64,000 nt of DNA from Qipengyuania nanhaisediminis (GTDB taxonomy: Bacteria > Pseudomonadota > Alphaproteobacteria > Sphingomonadales > Sphingomonadaceae): assembly GCF_900115585.1 (NCBI RefSeq), contig NZ_FOWZ01000001.1, forward strand, positions 1-64,000, read 5' to 3'. Each line of letters opens with the position of its first letter. Within the stretch, counting starts at the first letter, position 1. The notes under the pieces are model-generated. The model searched no databases and was not told the origin of the DNA. It saw nothing but the letters and a program-made list of their open reading frames with translations. Below are positions 33,712 to 42,358 of this stretch, piece by piece. The position numbers and the translations under genes were made by a program.

Positions 33712-33968
33712 TGGATCGTCTCCGCGACAAAGGCCTGACCGGCTTCGATCACATCGAGCGCAGCCCGGAGCCAACCGATGCCCGCATCCTTGTCGCCGGA
33801 CATGAGGATGGTCGAAGCGTCCAGCGCGCCATAGAGCGCCGCGATAGCCACATCTTCGTTGTCTGCGCCCGGTTCGATCCGGCACTTCTCGGCAAGGGAG
33901 AGGTGCAGGCCGTGGATCATGGCGATTACCTCTCCGCGCGTGGCGAGGGTTTCGGGTTCAATAATCAT
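33708..33968 (-). CDS. Small satellite protein, function unknown
   Basis: The 86-residue helical protein includes T-R-G-E-V-I-A-M-I-H-G-L-H-L-S-L-A-E and W-L-R-A-A-L-D-V-I-E. It overlaps both neighbours, which argues for one polycistronic message with the terminase-like gene. No family is recognised. Confidence 0.5.
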   Translation of the reverse strand: MIIEPETLATRGEVIAMIHGLHLSLAEKCRIEPGADNEDVAIAALYGALDASTILMSGDKDAGIGWLRAALDVIEAGQAFVAETIQ

Positions 33969-34473
33969 CGTGCGGCTCCTGTGGCTTTGGGAAGTTGATA
34001 AGGTTGCTGTCGTAGTTTGCGCGGTCGGCTTCATTGGCCTTGTTGTGCGCGCGGCGGACAGCGGCTTTCTGATTGCTCCCGCCTTCCAAGGCGCGGGTGT
34101 GGATGCCGAGAGAGCGCCGCATCGAAAGGATCGAATTGTGCAGCCCGGTCGTCACTTTGACGCGGGGGTTCGGGTAAGCGTTGCCGTGGCTGTTCACGAG
34201 CACGGAGCCTTCCCGCACGATGGCCTTCTGTTCGTTGTCGAGGGCAATCAGATTGCGGGCGAGCGAGACAAGCAAACGGATGCGGTGACTGGTCAGTTCG
34301 CTCTTGCTGTGTTCTTCGCAAAGCTCGACGAATACGCGCCGCTCGGCGGCGGTCAGGGTCAGACCAACGGGCAAGGTGATTTTCTTCCCACCGGCCACCA
34401 TCGCGGCAGCAACTCCGGCTTGACTATCCACGCGCGTGCGACGGGGCTTTTTGGGTTTATCGGTCATGGTCAT
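33958..34473 (-). CDS. Phage terminase small subunit-like protein
   Basis: This 171-residue protein has a basic N terminus, then L-T-A-A-E-R-R-V-F-V-E-L-C and a helical centre. It continues with N-P-R-V-K-V-T-T-G-L-H-N-S-I-L and R-R-S-L-G-I-H-T-R-A, the pattern of P27-type small terminases that select DNA for packaging. The large subunit is absent, so it probably redirects a helper phage's terminase to satellite DNA. The assignment rests on pattern only. Confidence 0.65.
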   Translation of the reverse strand: MTMTDKPKKPRRTRVDSQAGVAAAMVAGGKKITLPVGLTLTAAERRVFVELCEEHSKSELTSHRIRLLVSLARNLIALDNEQKAIVREGSVLVNSHGNAYPNPRVKVTTGLHNSILSMRRSLGIHTRALEGGSNQKAAVRRAHNKANEADRANYDSNLINFPKPQEPHDDY

Positions 34474-34502
34474 CTCCTCAAAATTCGTGATGTTTCTGCA
34501 CC

Positions 34503-34913
34503 TTAGTTAGTTTCTTCGACAGAGCCGCCGGTCTGAGGGTGGGTCGTGCTCAGGCTTTTCTGACCCCCCTCCCGGTCACCGTGCTGGCGCACCCGATACT
34601 TGCGAGCGAGGGGGTTCCAGATCAGGTCCGGGTGGCGGGCTGCGGCCTGACGCAGATTGCGGGGAAGCTCGCGGGCAAAAGCTCGAACCGCCTCCTCCTT
34701 CACCTCATCGCCTCGCAGTCGATGCCACGGCTTCTCCCACCCTGCTGGATCGAGGGGGATGGAGGGGCCAAGGCCTTTCCAATCCCGCACTGTCATGCCG
34801 GGATGGCGGCGCAGGAAGACTTCTAGATCGGAGCGATCCGGCTCACCCCTGCCCGCAATGAGGGAAGCGATATGCTCCTCAAAATCAGCAATGTCGTTCA
34901 TGGAATGTTCCAC
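34503..34913 (-). CDS. Satellite protein of unknown function
   Basis: This 136-residue protein is charged, with the helix A-D-F-E-E-H-I-A-S-L and a C-terminal basic stretch (R-K-Y-R-V-R-Q-H). The GTG at 34913 follows AGGAAAGAG at good spacing; the ATG at 34901 is the alternative. It lies between the primase and the terminase-like gene. No family is recognised. Confidence 0.5.
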   Translation of the reverse strand: MEHSMNDIADFEEHIASLIAGRGEPDRSDLEVFLRRHPGMTVRDWKGLGPSIPLDPAGWEKPWHRLRGDEVKEEAVRAFARELPRNLRQAAARHPDLIWNPLARKYRVRQHGDREGGQKSLSTTHPQTGGSVEETN

Positions 34914-35078
34914 ATCTCTTTCCTCTGTTTCGGGGGCGTTCCCCGTTCCCCGTTTGGGGGGGCGTTTCTAATTAGCTCGGCTCTATCCCCTTCTCCCTTC
35001 TCTCCCGTTCTCCTCGCGTAAATTATTTCGGGGGGTATATCGGGGAACGGGGAACGCCTTCGTGGTAGTCGTTTCCCT

Positions 35079-37373
35079 CTACATTGGAGGCTCGAAACCC
35101 AGCTCCTTCAGTGTCTTAAGTCGATCCTCCAATTGGCCCCACGTCGCCCCCGGCTCCGGCACGAAGTTGAACACAACCGTCGCCTTCTCTCCGCGCCGCC
35201 CTCCGATCTTGGGCCGCGCATCGCCTTTCCAGATGGTCAGTCCCTCGACAGCCTCCAGTTCATCGATAATCAGGCGCTCTTTTTCGAGGTTCGCATGGCC
35301 CAGATCGATGCCGCGTTTCCCTGCGATCCAAGCGCGAATTTCGCTCACGCGGCAGACCGATGGATCCATGTCCGCGAACTCCTCACCGAAGTCCCGCGCG
35401 AACAATCGTCCCTCCGACTTGTTCTCAGCGACAATCGCTCGCTTCGCAGCGGTGGCCGGGGGACGCTCGCCTTTCTTCACGGCATGGTCGCGAGCAAATT
35501 CCTCGGCCCACGCGCGAATGATCCCTAGCCCCCCGGCGTTGAGCCATGCGTAGAGGTCGCGCCACTCGGCCCGGTCACGTAGCTCCTCCGACACCGTAGG
35601 CACGAGCCAGCGACGATCTTCATCGGGCAGGAACAGCGCCTTCCTTGAGTTCGAACACGCGGCGATCACCGACCAATTCTTGATCCGGTATGGTCGAACG
35701 TGCTTCTCGTTGATCTCAATTTCATCGTCAGTGATGAAGTTCTTGAGGTGGTCGTAAACCTTCGCATTCCCGTTCGTGTAAATCTCGTTGACGAATACCA
35801 GGAGCCGCCCGTTCGCCCACGAATTGAACTGGCTCTCGAATGCATTCTGGCCGGGGAAGGCTACGTTGCTCTCGCCCAACAGGCCGGAGAGGATCACGCC
35901 CAAGGTCGATTTACCCACGCCCTGCGTCTTGGAAATCAGAAGCAGTGAATAGTGCATCCGAATGTCCCGGCGCGCGATCAGCGTGGCTATCCAGCGCATG
36001 ACCTCGAACCGCTCAGCCTCGATAGGGAACAGGTGCTCTAGGTAAGCGAAAAACGGTGCAGGATCGCCAGCGGTCGCAGCGATGGGGGAAGGCTCATAGG
36101 CGTTCCAAACCATCCTCCCGCCATCGGTTAGCGGCCCCGGAGGCCGGTCAGGGCTATATACCCTCGCCTCGCAAACGCACTGCGGCTGCTGCGTGATAAG
36201 GCTATAGGTGTCGGGTGTGTCGGAGCGCGGCCTGACGCTATCGTTGAACGGCTTCTTGTCCATCGCGCGGGCGGGATGCGATCGATGGAACACTTGCTGC
36301 GTCTCGGTCACGACCGCGATGCTTTCAATGAACGCTTTTCGGAGAACCGGAACGGAGCGCATCCGCCCTTCCCGGTCTGGCATTCGAACTAGGTCAGTCG
36401 CCCGGTCATAGGGGTGAAGGCAATCCGCATAGGACGGGCCGATGTAGTTGCCCGTTTCATCCACTAGGCTGGGTGGTGTCGGATCGCCGCAATCGAAGCG
36501 CGCCGGGTGATCTTCCCCGAAGCGGAGCATGAAGGTTGGGCAGGTGAAGAAGCGCGAGGCTTGAGCCGCGACGCGCACCCCGCCCCCATCATTATCCGCG
36601 ACCACGATCACCGTGCTCCAGCCCATCTTTGCGAGGCCTTCCCAATCGGATCGATTGAGCGCCCAGATGCCGCCGATCCAGCCGATGTGGTGGCCGTATC
36701 GCATCTCCTCGAACCACGGGAACGTATCCGAAGGGATCGCGCCCGCAATCATGCGCTGCATCCGCTTTGCGGCCTTCGCGCCTTCGTGGATGTAGAGAAC
36801 TGCTTTGTCCTTCGCGCCGGGAACGCCCCAAAACGGCATGACCTCCGGCTCCATCTTGCGCCAACGGCCATCGGACCAGCGGGTCCAAGGGATGAAGCCC
36901 TTGCCGCCGTCCTTCGTTTCGTAACGCTGATGAACCATCACAATCTCGCCTTTGAGGTTGTGACAGATGAAGGTGTTCGGATCGGACATGACGACACCGG
37001 GCGGATTATCCGGGAGCGCCAGCATCGCGGTAGGCTTCGGCAGGTTCGCTTCGGCAAGCGCCTCGGTAATCTGCTCGGCCAGCTTTTCCTCCGGCGCTTC
37101 GGCCATGCCCCAAGCGGAGATGCCCTTGGCCGAGAACTTGTAGCCGCCGACCGGCTTGGGATAGCCATCCTCTTCACGCGAGATGGACGCGCTTCCTAGG
37201 TTCGTGACCTCCGCCCCCTCGTCTCGAAGGAACTTGAGCAAGACGGAGGGCAACAGCCCGTTGTCGCTCGTTTCCTTCTGAATCGGATCGGCCGCAAAAG
37301 GGGGCTGGCTTCGGTGAGCTGCGCCCTCTGGCCCCTCCCCCCGGTCAGGGGGCGTTTCACTCTTACTCGCCAT
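35079..37373 (-). CDS. Satellite primase-helicase (Toprim plus SF3-like helicase)
   Basis: This 764-residue protein has two parts. Residues about 60-330 resemble a primase module with a Toprim-like region (L-Y-I-H-E-G-A-K-A-A-K-R, then V-I-V-V-A-D-N-D-G-G). Residues about 450-690 are a DUF5906/superfamily-3 helicase with the P-loop S-K-T-Q-G-V-G-K-S-T-L and L-L-V-F-V-N-E-I as Walker B, and the later V-I-A-A-C-S-N-S sensor. Such proteins start replication of satellites and phages at the element's origin. M-A-S-K-S at 37373 is preferred; the frame extends to 37403. The start overlaps the upstream gene's stop. Confidence 0.87.
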   Translation of the reverse strand: MASKSETPPDRGEGPEGAAHRSQPPFAADPIQKETSDNGLLPSVLLKFLRDEGAEVTNLGSASISREEDGYPKPVGGYKFSAKGISAWGMAEAPEEKLAEQITEALAEANLPKPTAMLALPDNPPGVVMSDPNTFICHNLKGEIVMVHQRYETKDGGKGFIPWTRWSDGRWRKMEPEVMPFWGVPGAKDKAVLYIHEGAKAAKRMQRMIAGAIPSDTFPWFEEMRYGHHIGWIGGIWALNRSDWEGLAKMGWSTVIVVADNDGGGVRVAAQASRFFTCPTFMLRFGEDHPARFDCGDPTPPSLVDETGNYIGPSYADCLHPYDRATDLVRMPDREGRMRSVPVLRKAFIESIAVVTETQQVFHRSHPARAMDKKPFNDSVRPRSDTPDTYSLITQQPQCVCEARVYSPDRPPGPLTDGGRMVWNAYEPSPIAATAGDPAPFFAYLEHLFPIEAERFEVMRWIATLIARRDIRMHYSLLLISKTQGVGKSTLGVILSGLLGESNVAFPGQNAFESQFNSWANGRLLVFVNEIYTNGNAKVYDHLKNFITDDEIEINEKHVRPYRIKNWSVIAACSNSRKALFLPDEDRRWLVPTVSEELRDRAEWRDLYAWLNAGGLGIIRAWAEEFARDHAVKKGERPPATAAKRAIVAENKSEGRLFARDFGEEFADMDPSVCRVSEIRAWIAGKRGIDLGHANLEKERLIIDELEAVEGLTIWKGDARPKIGGRRGEKATVVFNFVPEPGATWGQLEDRLKTLKELGFEPPM

Positions 37374-37821
37374 CATCCGGCTCCCCCACGACTGCCGCGG
37401 CATCCTCGATCATGCGAGCAATCCGCGCCCGGAGGTTGCGAACGTCGATGATGATGGCTTCCCGGATCATCGATCCCGAACAGTAGCCGGTGGTCAGGTC
37501 GAACTCGTCAAAGTTGACCGCGAACCGATTGCCGTTGTCGAGCGTCACCAGTGCGAGGCGTTCGGCTTCCGGGTTGGCGACAATGCCTCGATGAAGCCGG
37601 GTGGCCCGGTCGCCAGCGAGGCGAACGGAATAGCCCTCAGCCTTCAACGCTTGCTGGTGTTCGAGAGCGATAAGTTCTTTCGGACCGTAGCGAAGTTGGC
37701 CAGCAAACGGCTCCGGGCGAAAGCCCCCGGCTGCGGCCTGATCGCTTTCGGCCTGACGGTCGAATGAGGGGTGGCCCTGCTTCACGATATTGCAGGCGGC
37801 TTTGCGATAGAATTGGGTCAT
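37363..37821 (-). CDS. Satellite protein of unknown function
   Basis: The 152-residue protein starts with M-T-Q-F-Y-R-K-A-A-C-N-I-V and has a beta-rich centre (V-R-L-A-G-D-R-A-T-R-L and L-V-T-L-D-N-G-N-R-F). A helical C terminus follows (V-R-N-L-R-A-R-I-A-R-M). The ATG at 37821 has a strong AAGGAGCG ribosome binding site, so the longer frame to 37995 is not used. It is translationally coupled to the primase gene. Confidence 0.6.
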   Translation of the reverse strand: MTQFYRKAACNIVKQGHPSFDRQAESDQAAAGGFRPEPFAGQLRYGPKELIALEHQQALKAEGYSVRLAGDRATRLHRGIVANPEAERLALVTLDNGNRFAVNFDEFDLTTGYCSGSMIREAIIIDVRNLRARIARMIEDAAAVVGEPDDGE

Positions 37822-37895
37822 ATTTCGCTCCTTTCGAGCGTCCTTATTTTGCCTAAGCACTTCAATTCGAAGCACTAATTCCGAAGAATTTTTGC

Positions 37896-38126
37896 CTAGG
37901 CTCTCGGCCCGACTTTCGGATTGGTGAGGTCGCGCACCGGGAGGCGGAATTGCTGCGCCCATGCGAGCATCTGTCCCCAAGCGGCGCTCTTGCATGAGTA
38001 AGACTGCGGCTCCCCGGCCCCGGCTAGGCGAGGCTCGATAGCAACCACGTAAAAGACACCATCCCGGCTGATTTGGCAGAAGGGGCCATCGTATCGAGGC
38101 TCCGGCGGCTCCTCATCGCGCCACAT
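37896..38126 (-). CDS. Small satellite protein of unknown function
   Basis: The 76-residue protein starts M-W-R-D-E-E-P-P and contains Y-D-G-P-F-C-Q-I-S-R-D-G-V-F-Y-V-V, a compact beta segment, followed by a short helix. It sits 3 bases after the AlpA gene and is probably co-transcribed with it. No family is recognised. Confidence 0.5.
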   Translation of the reverse strand: MWRDEEPPEPRYDGPFCQISRDGVFYVVAIEPRLAGAGEPQSYSCKSAAWGQMLAWAQQFRLPVRDLTNPKVGPRA

Positions 38127-38129
38127 GAA

Positions 38130-38396
38130 TTACGATCCGGGGCGCGAGGTCAGATAGGCGGAGGTTTGATACTGGTCGTTGTCGGCGCATGGCGAGATGC
38201 CGCGCGGTCGATTGGCGAACCAGTCCTCAACCTCGTCCAAGAACCAGCCCACCGATCTGCCGGTCAGCTTGATCGCTGTAGGAAAGCCTTCATGCTCCAT
38301 CGCTCGATATATCGAGGCCTTGGACATGGACTTGTTTTCGATGATCCACTGTAGTTTGACTACGCGCCTACCGGGCGACGCTACTACTTCACTCAT
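38130..38396 (-). CDS. AlpA-family transcriptional regulator
   Basis: The 88-residue protein has the excisionase-like helix-turn-helix of AlpA: S-K-A-S-I-Y-R-A-M-E-H-E-G-F-P-T-A-I-K-L-T-G-R-S-V-G-W, then D-E-V-E-D-W. In P4 and CP4-type elements AlpA activates integrase or replication genes and triggers excision. Its place between integrase and primase is the standard satellite arrangement. Confidence 0.85.
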   Translation of the reverse strand: MSEVVASPGRRVVKLQWIIENKSMSKASIYRAMEHEGFPTAIKLTGRSVGWFLDEVEDWFANRPRGISPCADNDQYQTSAYLTSRPGS

Positions 38397-38527
38397 GCTA
38401 AATCTCCGGGCGTTTCGGTAAACCTTTCGAACACCCGTAAGATCGCCCGGAAGTCCGGGGCGGTCGATGCACTCTAACCCCGATGTTCGAGCCGTTCGGC
38501 CTCAGGAACTCCGGGTTATCGATCCCG

Positions 38528-39058
38528 CTACTTGGCTTTGAAAATGTAGCCTTCGAGAGTGATGACTTGGCCTTCGGATAGGCCGTGCCGCACTTGGAGG
38601 ATTTCAGAGCGGCTAGGCCTGCTTGCCCGGCGGACGCTGCCGAAGAAGCGATCAAACAGCTTCGTCAATTTAGCGTTCTCGATGATGGCAGCAGCAACCT
38701 TCGGATCGGCTTTAGTCCCTGGCTTGTTTGGGGGATCGCTAGGCTCGGCATCGTCGCCATACCGCTGCCGCTTGAACTCCTCCCACGTCATGAAGGGCAG
38801 ATCGGCTCGCAAGGCTTCGAAGGTTGGCTTGTCCAGCAAGTCGCGCAGCCAATAGACCTCAGGCCTATCAACGTCGGAAGCTCCAATCGCCTCCCCACTA
38901 TCCAGCCGGTCACGCTCTAGCATCTCGCAACACCACCAAATAAAGTGGCGGCGATCGGCCTCGCTTTCTGGGTTCCACTTCGGAAGGGGGGCTTCGACCG
39001 GCGCGGGGCCGTATGCGTCGTCATCGATCTCACCGGGCTTGTAGATGCGACCGGTCAT
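38528..39058 (-). CDS. Satellite protein of unknown function
   Basis: The 176-residue protein includes H-F-I-W-W-C-C-E-M-L and a basic C-terminal region with R-R-A-S-R-P-S-R-S-E-I-L. The ATG at 39058 overlaps the integrase stop (ATGA), showing co-translation with the integrase; the frame extension to 39118 lies inside the integrase gene. No family is recognised. Confidence 0.55.
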   Translation of the reverse strand: MTGRIYKPGEIDDDAYGPAPVEAPLPKWNPESEADRRHFIWWCCEMLERDRLDSGEAIGASDVDRPEVYWLRDLLDKPTFEALRADLPFMTWEEFKRQRYGDDAEPSDPPNKPGTKADPKVAAAIIENAKLTKLFDRFFGSVRRASRPSRSEILQVRHGLSEGQVITLEGYIFKAK

Positions 39059-40278
39059 TTTGCGCCGCCTTCGGCTGCGTTCGCAGCAACCCGCTTCCCG
39101 TCGCAAAAGTCTGCCCAATCCTGCATCAGCGGGCGGCGCTTCTTGAGCATATCGGTGCGGCGATAAGCTGCCCGCGTCTTGTTGCTGTCTCGGTGCGATT
39201 GCGCCTTGCCAGCGAGGTCATCGTGATAGTCGGTTTCATCGTTCACCCAATCGCGAAAGGTGGAACGGAAACCGTGAGTGGTAATATCCGTGCGACCCAT
39301 GCGAATGCGGAGCCGCCGGAGGTCATCAGCGATATGTCCAGCAGCGGACATATCCGAATGGAAGACGTGGGGGTTGCTTTCGTCACGAAGCTCCCAAAGG
39401 TTCTGAAGGAGCGTGACCGCTTGTCGGCTGAGGGCAACTCGGTGATCCTGCTTCTTCTTCATGCGCGCGCCGGGGATCACCCAAAGTGCGTCGTCCAAGT
39501 CGAACTCCTCCCACCTGGCCCCGGTCGCTTCGGCTGTGCGACCCGATGTCAGGATAAGAAGCTCTTGCGCTCTCGCCTGCATCCCTTCCTCCGCCCGAAG
39601 CTCTCGCATGAAGGAAGCGAGGTCTTCATGAGGCAGGGCGGCATGGTGCTTTTCCTCCTTCTCAACCTTCGGGAGTAGGTGTTCAAGGTTGCCCTTTAAC
39701 CTCGCCGGATTATCCCCTGCCCGCAGCTTGAGCACGGTGGCTAGATCAAGGATGCGCTCGATCCGATTTTGCACCCGCGAGGCCATATCTGGCTTCTCGA
39801 TCCATATTGGTTGAATCGCATCGCGGACGTGCTCCGGCGTAACGGAAGCGACGTGCATCTCACCGAGTATAGGGTAAGCATATCGCGTGAGAGAGTTGCG
39901 CCATTGCGGCTCTTGCTTCTCGCTTTTCCAGCCCTCCTTGAACCGCTCGATTGCCTCCTCTGCGACCTCACGAAAGGTCGTTATCTTGCGAGGTTTGTGC
40001 ATCTGTTTCTCGGCAAGAGGATCAATCCCGCTAATGAGCAACTTGCGGTTCTCAAACGCCTTGTCGCGGGCTTCGACCAGATCGACCTCCGGCCACGGAC
40101 CAAGTCCCATGCAATGGCGCTTGCCTCCGAAGGTATAGCGAAACTCCCACCGCTTGCGCCCGGTCTTGCTAGACGCGATCCAGAGGTTGCCCCCATCCCC
40201 TTTCACCGTCCCGTTCGGAAGCGCCTTGATGAGGCTTTTAGTGAGCCGATTTCCCGTTCCAGCCATCTCTTTTACCAT
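39055..40278 (-). CDS. P4-type tyrosine integrase
   Basis: The integrase is about 407 residues. An N-terminal DUF4102 arm-binding domain (L-T-K-S-L-I-K-A-L-P, W-E-F-R-Y-T-F-G-G-K-R) is followed by the core-binding domain. The catalytic domain shows T-S-G-R-T-A-E-A, H-G-F-R-S-T-F-R-D-W and, in place of the usual H/W box, H-R-D-S-N-K-T-R-A-A-Y-R-R, which carries the nucleophilic tyrosine. It lies 117 bases from the tRNA-Cys 3' end that it targets. An in-frame ATG at 40266 (M-A-G-T-G) is an equally likely start. It is directed away from the tRNA. Confidence 0.93.
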   Translation of the reverse strand: MVKEMAGTGNRLTKSLIKALPNGTVKGDGGNLWIASSKTGRKRWEFRYTFGGKRHCMGLGPWPEVDLVEARDKAFENRKLLISGIDPLAEKQMHKPRKITTFREVAEEAIERFKEGWKSEKQEPQWRNSLTRYAYPILGEMHVASVTPEHVRDAIQPIWIEKPDMASRVQNRIERILDLATVLKLRAGDNPARLKGNLEHLLPKVEKEEKHHAALPHEDLASFMRELRAEEGMQARAQELLILTSGRTAEATGARWEEFDLDDALWVIPGARMKKKQDHRVALSRQAVTLLQNLWELRDESNPHVFHSDMSAAGHIADDLRRLRIRMGRTDITTHGFRSTFRDWVNDETDYHDDLAGKAQSHRDSNKTRAAYRRTDMLKKRRPLMQDWADFCDGKRVAANAAEGGAK

Positions 40279-40336
40279 CTCTTTTTGTCAAGGCAACTCG
40301 ACTTTTCTAGAGATTTTCCGAAACGATGGAAACAAG

Positions 40337-40370
40337 AAAAACCCCGCAAGCTCTAGGCTTACGGGGTTTT
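40337..40370. terminator. Bidirectional terminator near the integrase promoter
   Basis: The stem aaaaccccgcaagc/gcttacggggtttt pairs with one mismatch and has flanking A and T runs. It insulates the integrase gene from the tRNA-Cys side. Confidence 0.75.
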
Positions 40371-40394
40371 CGGAGACTTTCGGAAACGAAAATC

Positions 40395-40409
40395 TGGAGG
40401 CCCGAGCCG
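40395..40409. repeat. attR of the satellite, inside tRNA-Cys
   Basis: It carries the same 15 bases as attL at 29,725-29,739 in direct orientation, covering the CCA end, discriminator and most of the acceptor strand. Insertion leaves the tRNA intact. Confidence 0.88.
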
Positions 40410-40468
40410 GAATCGAACCGGCGTGCAAGGATTTGCAGTCCTCTGCGTAACCACTCCGCCATCGGGCC
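40395..40468 (-). tRNA. tRNA-Cys (anticodon GCA)
   Basis: The acceptor is GGCCCGA/TCGGGCC with discriminator T and encoded CCA. The anticodon loop is CTGCAAA and the T arm GCCGG-TTCGATT-CCGGC. The 3' end is the integration site of the satellite element to its left. Confidence 0.96.
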
Positions 40469-40597
40469 TCGCCCGACCTCTCGGAACGGGAAGCGGCCCA
40501 CTAGCGATTCTGCGCTGGCATTGCAATCGCCTTTGCTCGACCTGCCTTCCGTAACGTCAGTCTGGACGAAGGCGCGACCAGCGGCAATGAAGCGTGC

Positions 40598-41377
40598 ATG
40601 AGCATTGCCAGCCTGATCGATCCGATCACTCCCGATGGCGGTCACACCCGCTTCGACAACCTCGACCACTGGTTGCAGGGACGGACGCTGTATGGCGGCG
40701 CCTCGGCGCTGATCGCCTATACGGCCGCAGTCCGCGCCTTTCCCGACCTGCCCCCCTTGCGCGCCGCACAGGTGGCCTTCGTCGCCCCGACCGCGCCTGA
40801 GGCCGAATTGCGCCGCGAGATCGTGCGCCAGGGCCGCAATGTCGCGCAGGTACGCAGCGAAATCTGGTGCGAGGGCAAGTGCACGCTCACCGCCTTCTGG
40901 CTCTTCGGCACTTCGCGAGAGGCGAATGCGACCCACCCGGCCGCACCGATTGCCGACTGGCCCGGACCGCCCGAGGAAGCGGAGACCGCGATGAAGGGCA
41001 AGGGCCCCGCTTTCATCCAGCACAATTTCGAAATCCGCCGCGCGCAGGACATTCGCGGGCCCGGCGATCCGGTCGTGCGCCGCTGGGCGCGGCTGGAGGA
41101 CCGCGAGGGCCTCGATCCAGTCAGCGAGCTTATCCTGCTCGGCGATGTCATGCCGCCGGGTGCCATGCGCGCCATGAAGCGCCAAGGCCCGATCAGTTCG
41201 ATCAACTGGTCCTTCAACCTGCTGGAGCCTGCGCCGACGACGCGCGATGGCTGGTGGCTGTCCGAAAACGCCAGCCAGCACGCGGACGACGGCTATTCGT
41301 CGGAACGGCTGCGCCTGTGGAATGCGGACGGCAAGCAGGTGCTCGACGGAATGCAGAGCGTCGCCATTTTCGGGTGA
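40598..41377 (+). CDS. Thioesterase family protein (double hotdog)
   Basis: The 259-residue protein belongs to the acyl-CoA thioesterase (TesB-like) group. The first half shows L-Q-G-R-T-L-Y-G-G-A-S-A-L and the second the conserved D-G-W-W-L-S-E-N-A-S-Q-H-A-D-D-G-Y-S-S-E, typical of the C-terminal hotdog. It probably hydrolyses acyl-CoA thioesters in the cytoplasm; the chain-length preference is unknown. It is the first chromosomal gene to the right of the satellite. Confidence 0.85.
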   Translation: MSIASLIDPITPDGGHTRFDNLDHWLQGRTLYGGASALIAYTAAVRAFPDLPPLRAAQVAFVAPTAPEAELRREIVRQGRNVAQVRSEIWCEGKCTLTAFWLFGTSREANATHPAAPIADWPGPPEEAETAMKGKGPAFIQHNFEIRRAQDIRGPGDPVVRRWARLEDREGLDPVSELILLGDVMPPGAMRAMKRQGPISSINWSFNLLEPAPTTRDGWWLSENASQHADDGYSSERLRLWNADGKQVLDGMQSVAIFG

Positions 41378-41485
41378 CGAAGGCGACAGTGTGTCGCCTT
41401 CGGTTTTGCACCTCAAGGCACTGAAAACAGAGCGATAATCCGATGCAGGACAGGGTGACACCCGCGCGCCCCGTTTTCACTCGCC

Positions 41486-42064
41486 TCATTCGGCGCCTGC
41501 CTCCCCATCCTCCTCATACCGCAGCTCAAGTTCCGCATCGGCGTCCTCGAGCCAGCTTTCCGGCCCATGCTCGACCCGGTCGGCAAGCTCACGCACTTCG
41601 TCGGGTTCGTAGGCATAGGCGGGATGGTCGGCCCACTCCGGCCGGCGCACGAAGTGGGACCGCATGGCGAGCAGCCCCAGCGTTAGCCGTTCGTCGGAAC
41701 GGCGCGACGTGCCGATCAGTTCACCCTTGTGGTAGTGCGGCACTTCCACGCCGTTCAGCGCGCGGTCGAGCGCGGCTTCGGCAAGCACGTCGAAACGCTG
41801 GACGAAGGCGGCTTCCCACCCCTTGTCGAACGGCTGTCCGCGCAGGCGCGCCCGTAGCTTGTAGGCGGACTGGCGGCTCATCCCGACCGCCTGCGCGGCG
41901 GCAGTGACATTATGCGTTGCCGCCAGTTCGCGCAGGAACGCCGCCTGCCGCGCGGACGTCCAGCCGTCGTGGCGCTGGGTCTCGATGACAGGGGTGGAGT
42001 GTCCGGGCGCGGCGAAGGCTTTGCCTGCCGGCACGAGCGATGCGATGGGCTGATGCTTGTTCAT
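41486..42064 (-). CDS. Conserved helix-turn-helix protein
   Basis: The 192-residue protein contains W-T-S-A-R-Q-A-A-F-L-R-E-L-A-A-T-H-N-V and A-A-Q-A-V-G-M-S-R-Q-S-A-Y-K-L, a clear helix-turn-helix at about residues 36-75. An R-R-S-D-E-R-L-T-L-G-L-L motif and an acidic tail follow. A DNA-binding role is likely but no regulon is evident. It resembles sphingomonad hypothetical proteins rather than phage terminases. Confidence 0.65.
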   Translation of the reverse strand: MNKHQPIASLVPAGKAFAAPGHSTPVIETQRHDGWTSARQAAFLRELAATHNVTAAAQAVGMSRQSAYKLRARLRGQPFDKGWEAAFVQRFDVLAEAALDRALNGVEVPHYHKGELIGTSRRSDERLTLGLLAMRSHFVRRPEWADHPAYAYEPDEVRELADRVEHGPESWLEDADAELELRYEEDGEAGAE

Positions 42065-42118
42065 TCACCAGGATAAGGCAAATTCCGCGCGAGTAGGAAA
42101 GGCCGTTTACCTCAAGGT

Positions 42119-42358
42119 TCAATATCCGCCCGGTGGGTCGCTGGCAGGAAAGCTCTCATCCAGATCCTCGTCTGTCTCCGTCCATTCCCTGCGAGGTTTG
42201 TCCCTCATGGCCTGAGGTCCGGCATCGCGGACATCGGTATGACTGGCGTGGGGTTGGTCTTTATCGAACGCAGCATTTCGCGGGGGCGACTTGTTCCTGC
42301 GCGCGTAGGTTATGGCAGCGGCACCCGCGACCAGTACGAAGATTGCGAGTTTGAACAT
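42119..42358 (-). CDS. Small single-pass membrane protein
   Basis: The 79-residue protein has one N-terminal helix (F-K-L-A-I-F-V-L-V-A-G-A-A-A-I-T-Y) and a charged tail ending D-E-S-F-P-A-S-D-P-P-G-G. The last motif is shared by small sphingomonad stress-related proteins. Its ATG shares one base with the upstream stop (TGATG). The function is unknown. Confidence 0.6.
   Translation of the reverse strand: MFKLAIFVLVAGAAAITYARRNKSPPRNAAFDKDQPHASHTDVRDAGPQAMRDKPRREWTETDEDLDESFPASDPPGGY

Larger units (their letters stand above)
29725..40409. mobile_element. Phage-satellite-like integrative element at tRNA-Cys
   Basis: The element is bounded by 15-bp direct repeats. From right to left it encodes integrase, a small protein, an AlpA-like regulator, two small proteins, a primase-helicase, a terminase-small-subunit-like protein with small neighbours, an HK97 capsid protein and a two-gene cargo module. 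It lacks large terminase, portal, protease, tail and lysis genes. Phage-inducible islands show such a gene set and size, and some (capsid-forming types) carry capsid genes. A repeat-flanked plus-strand gene interrupts the capsid-side operon. Confidence 0.85.

Noticed and set aside
41486-42064. Second terminase small subunit belonging to the satellite
   Set aside because: It lies outside the att sites among chromosomal genes and has a general helix-turn-helix pattern only.
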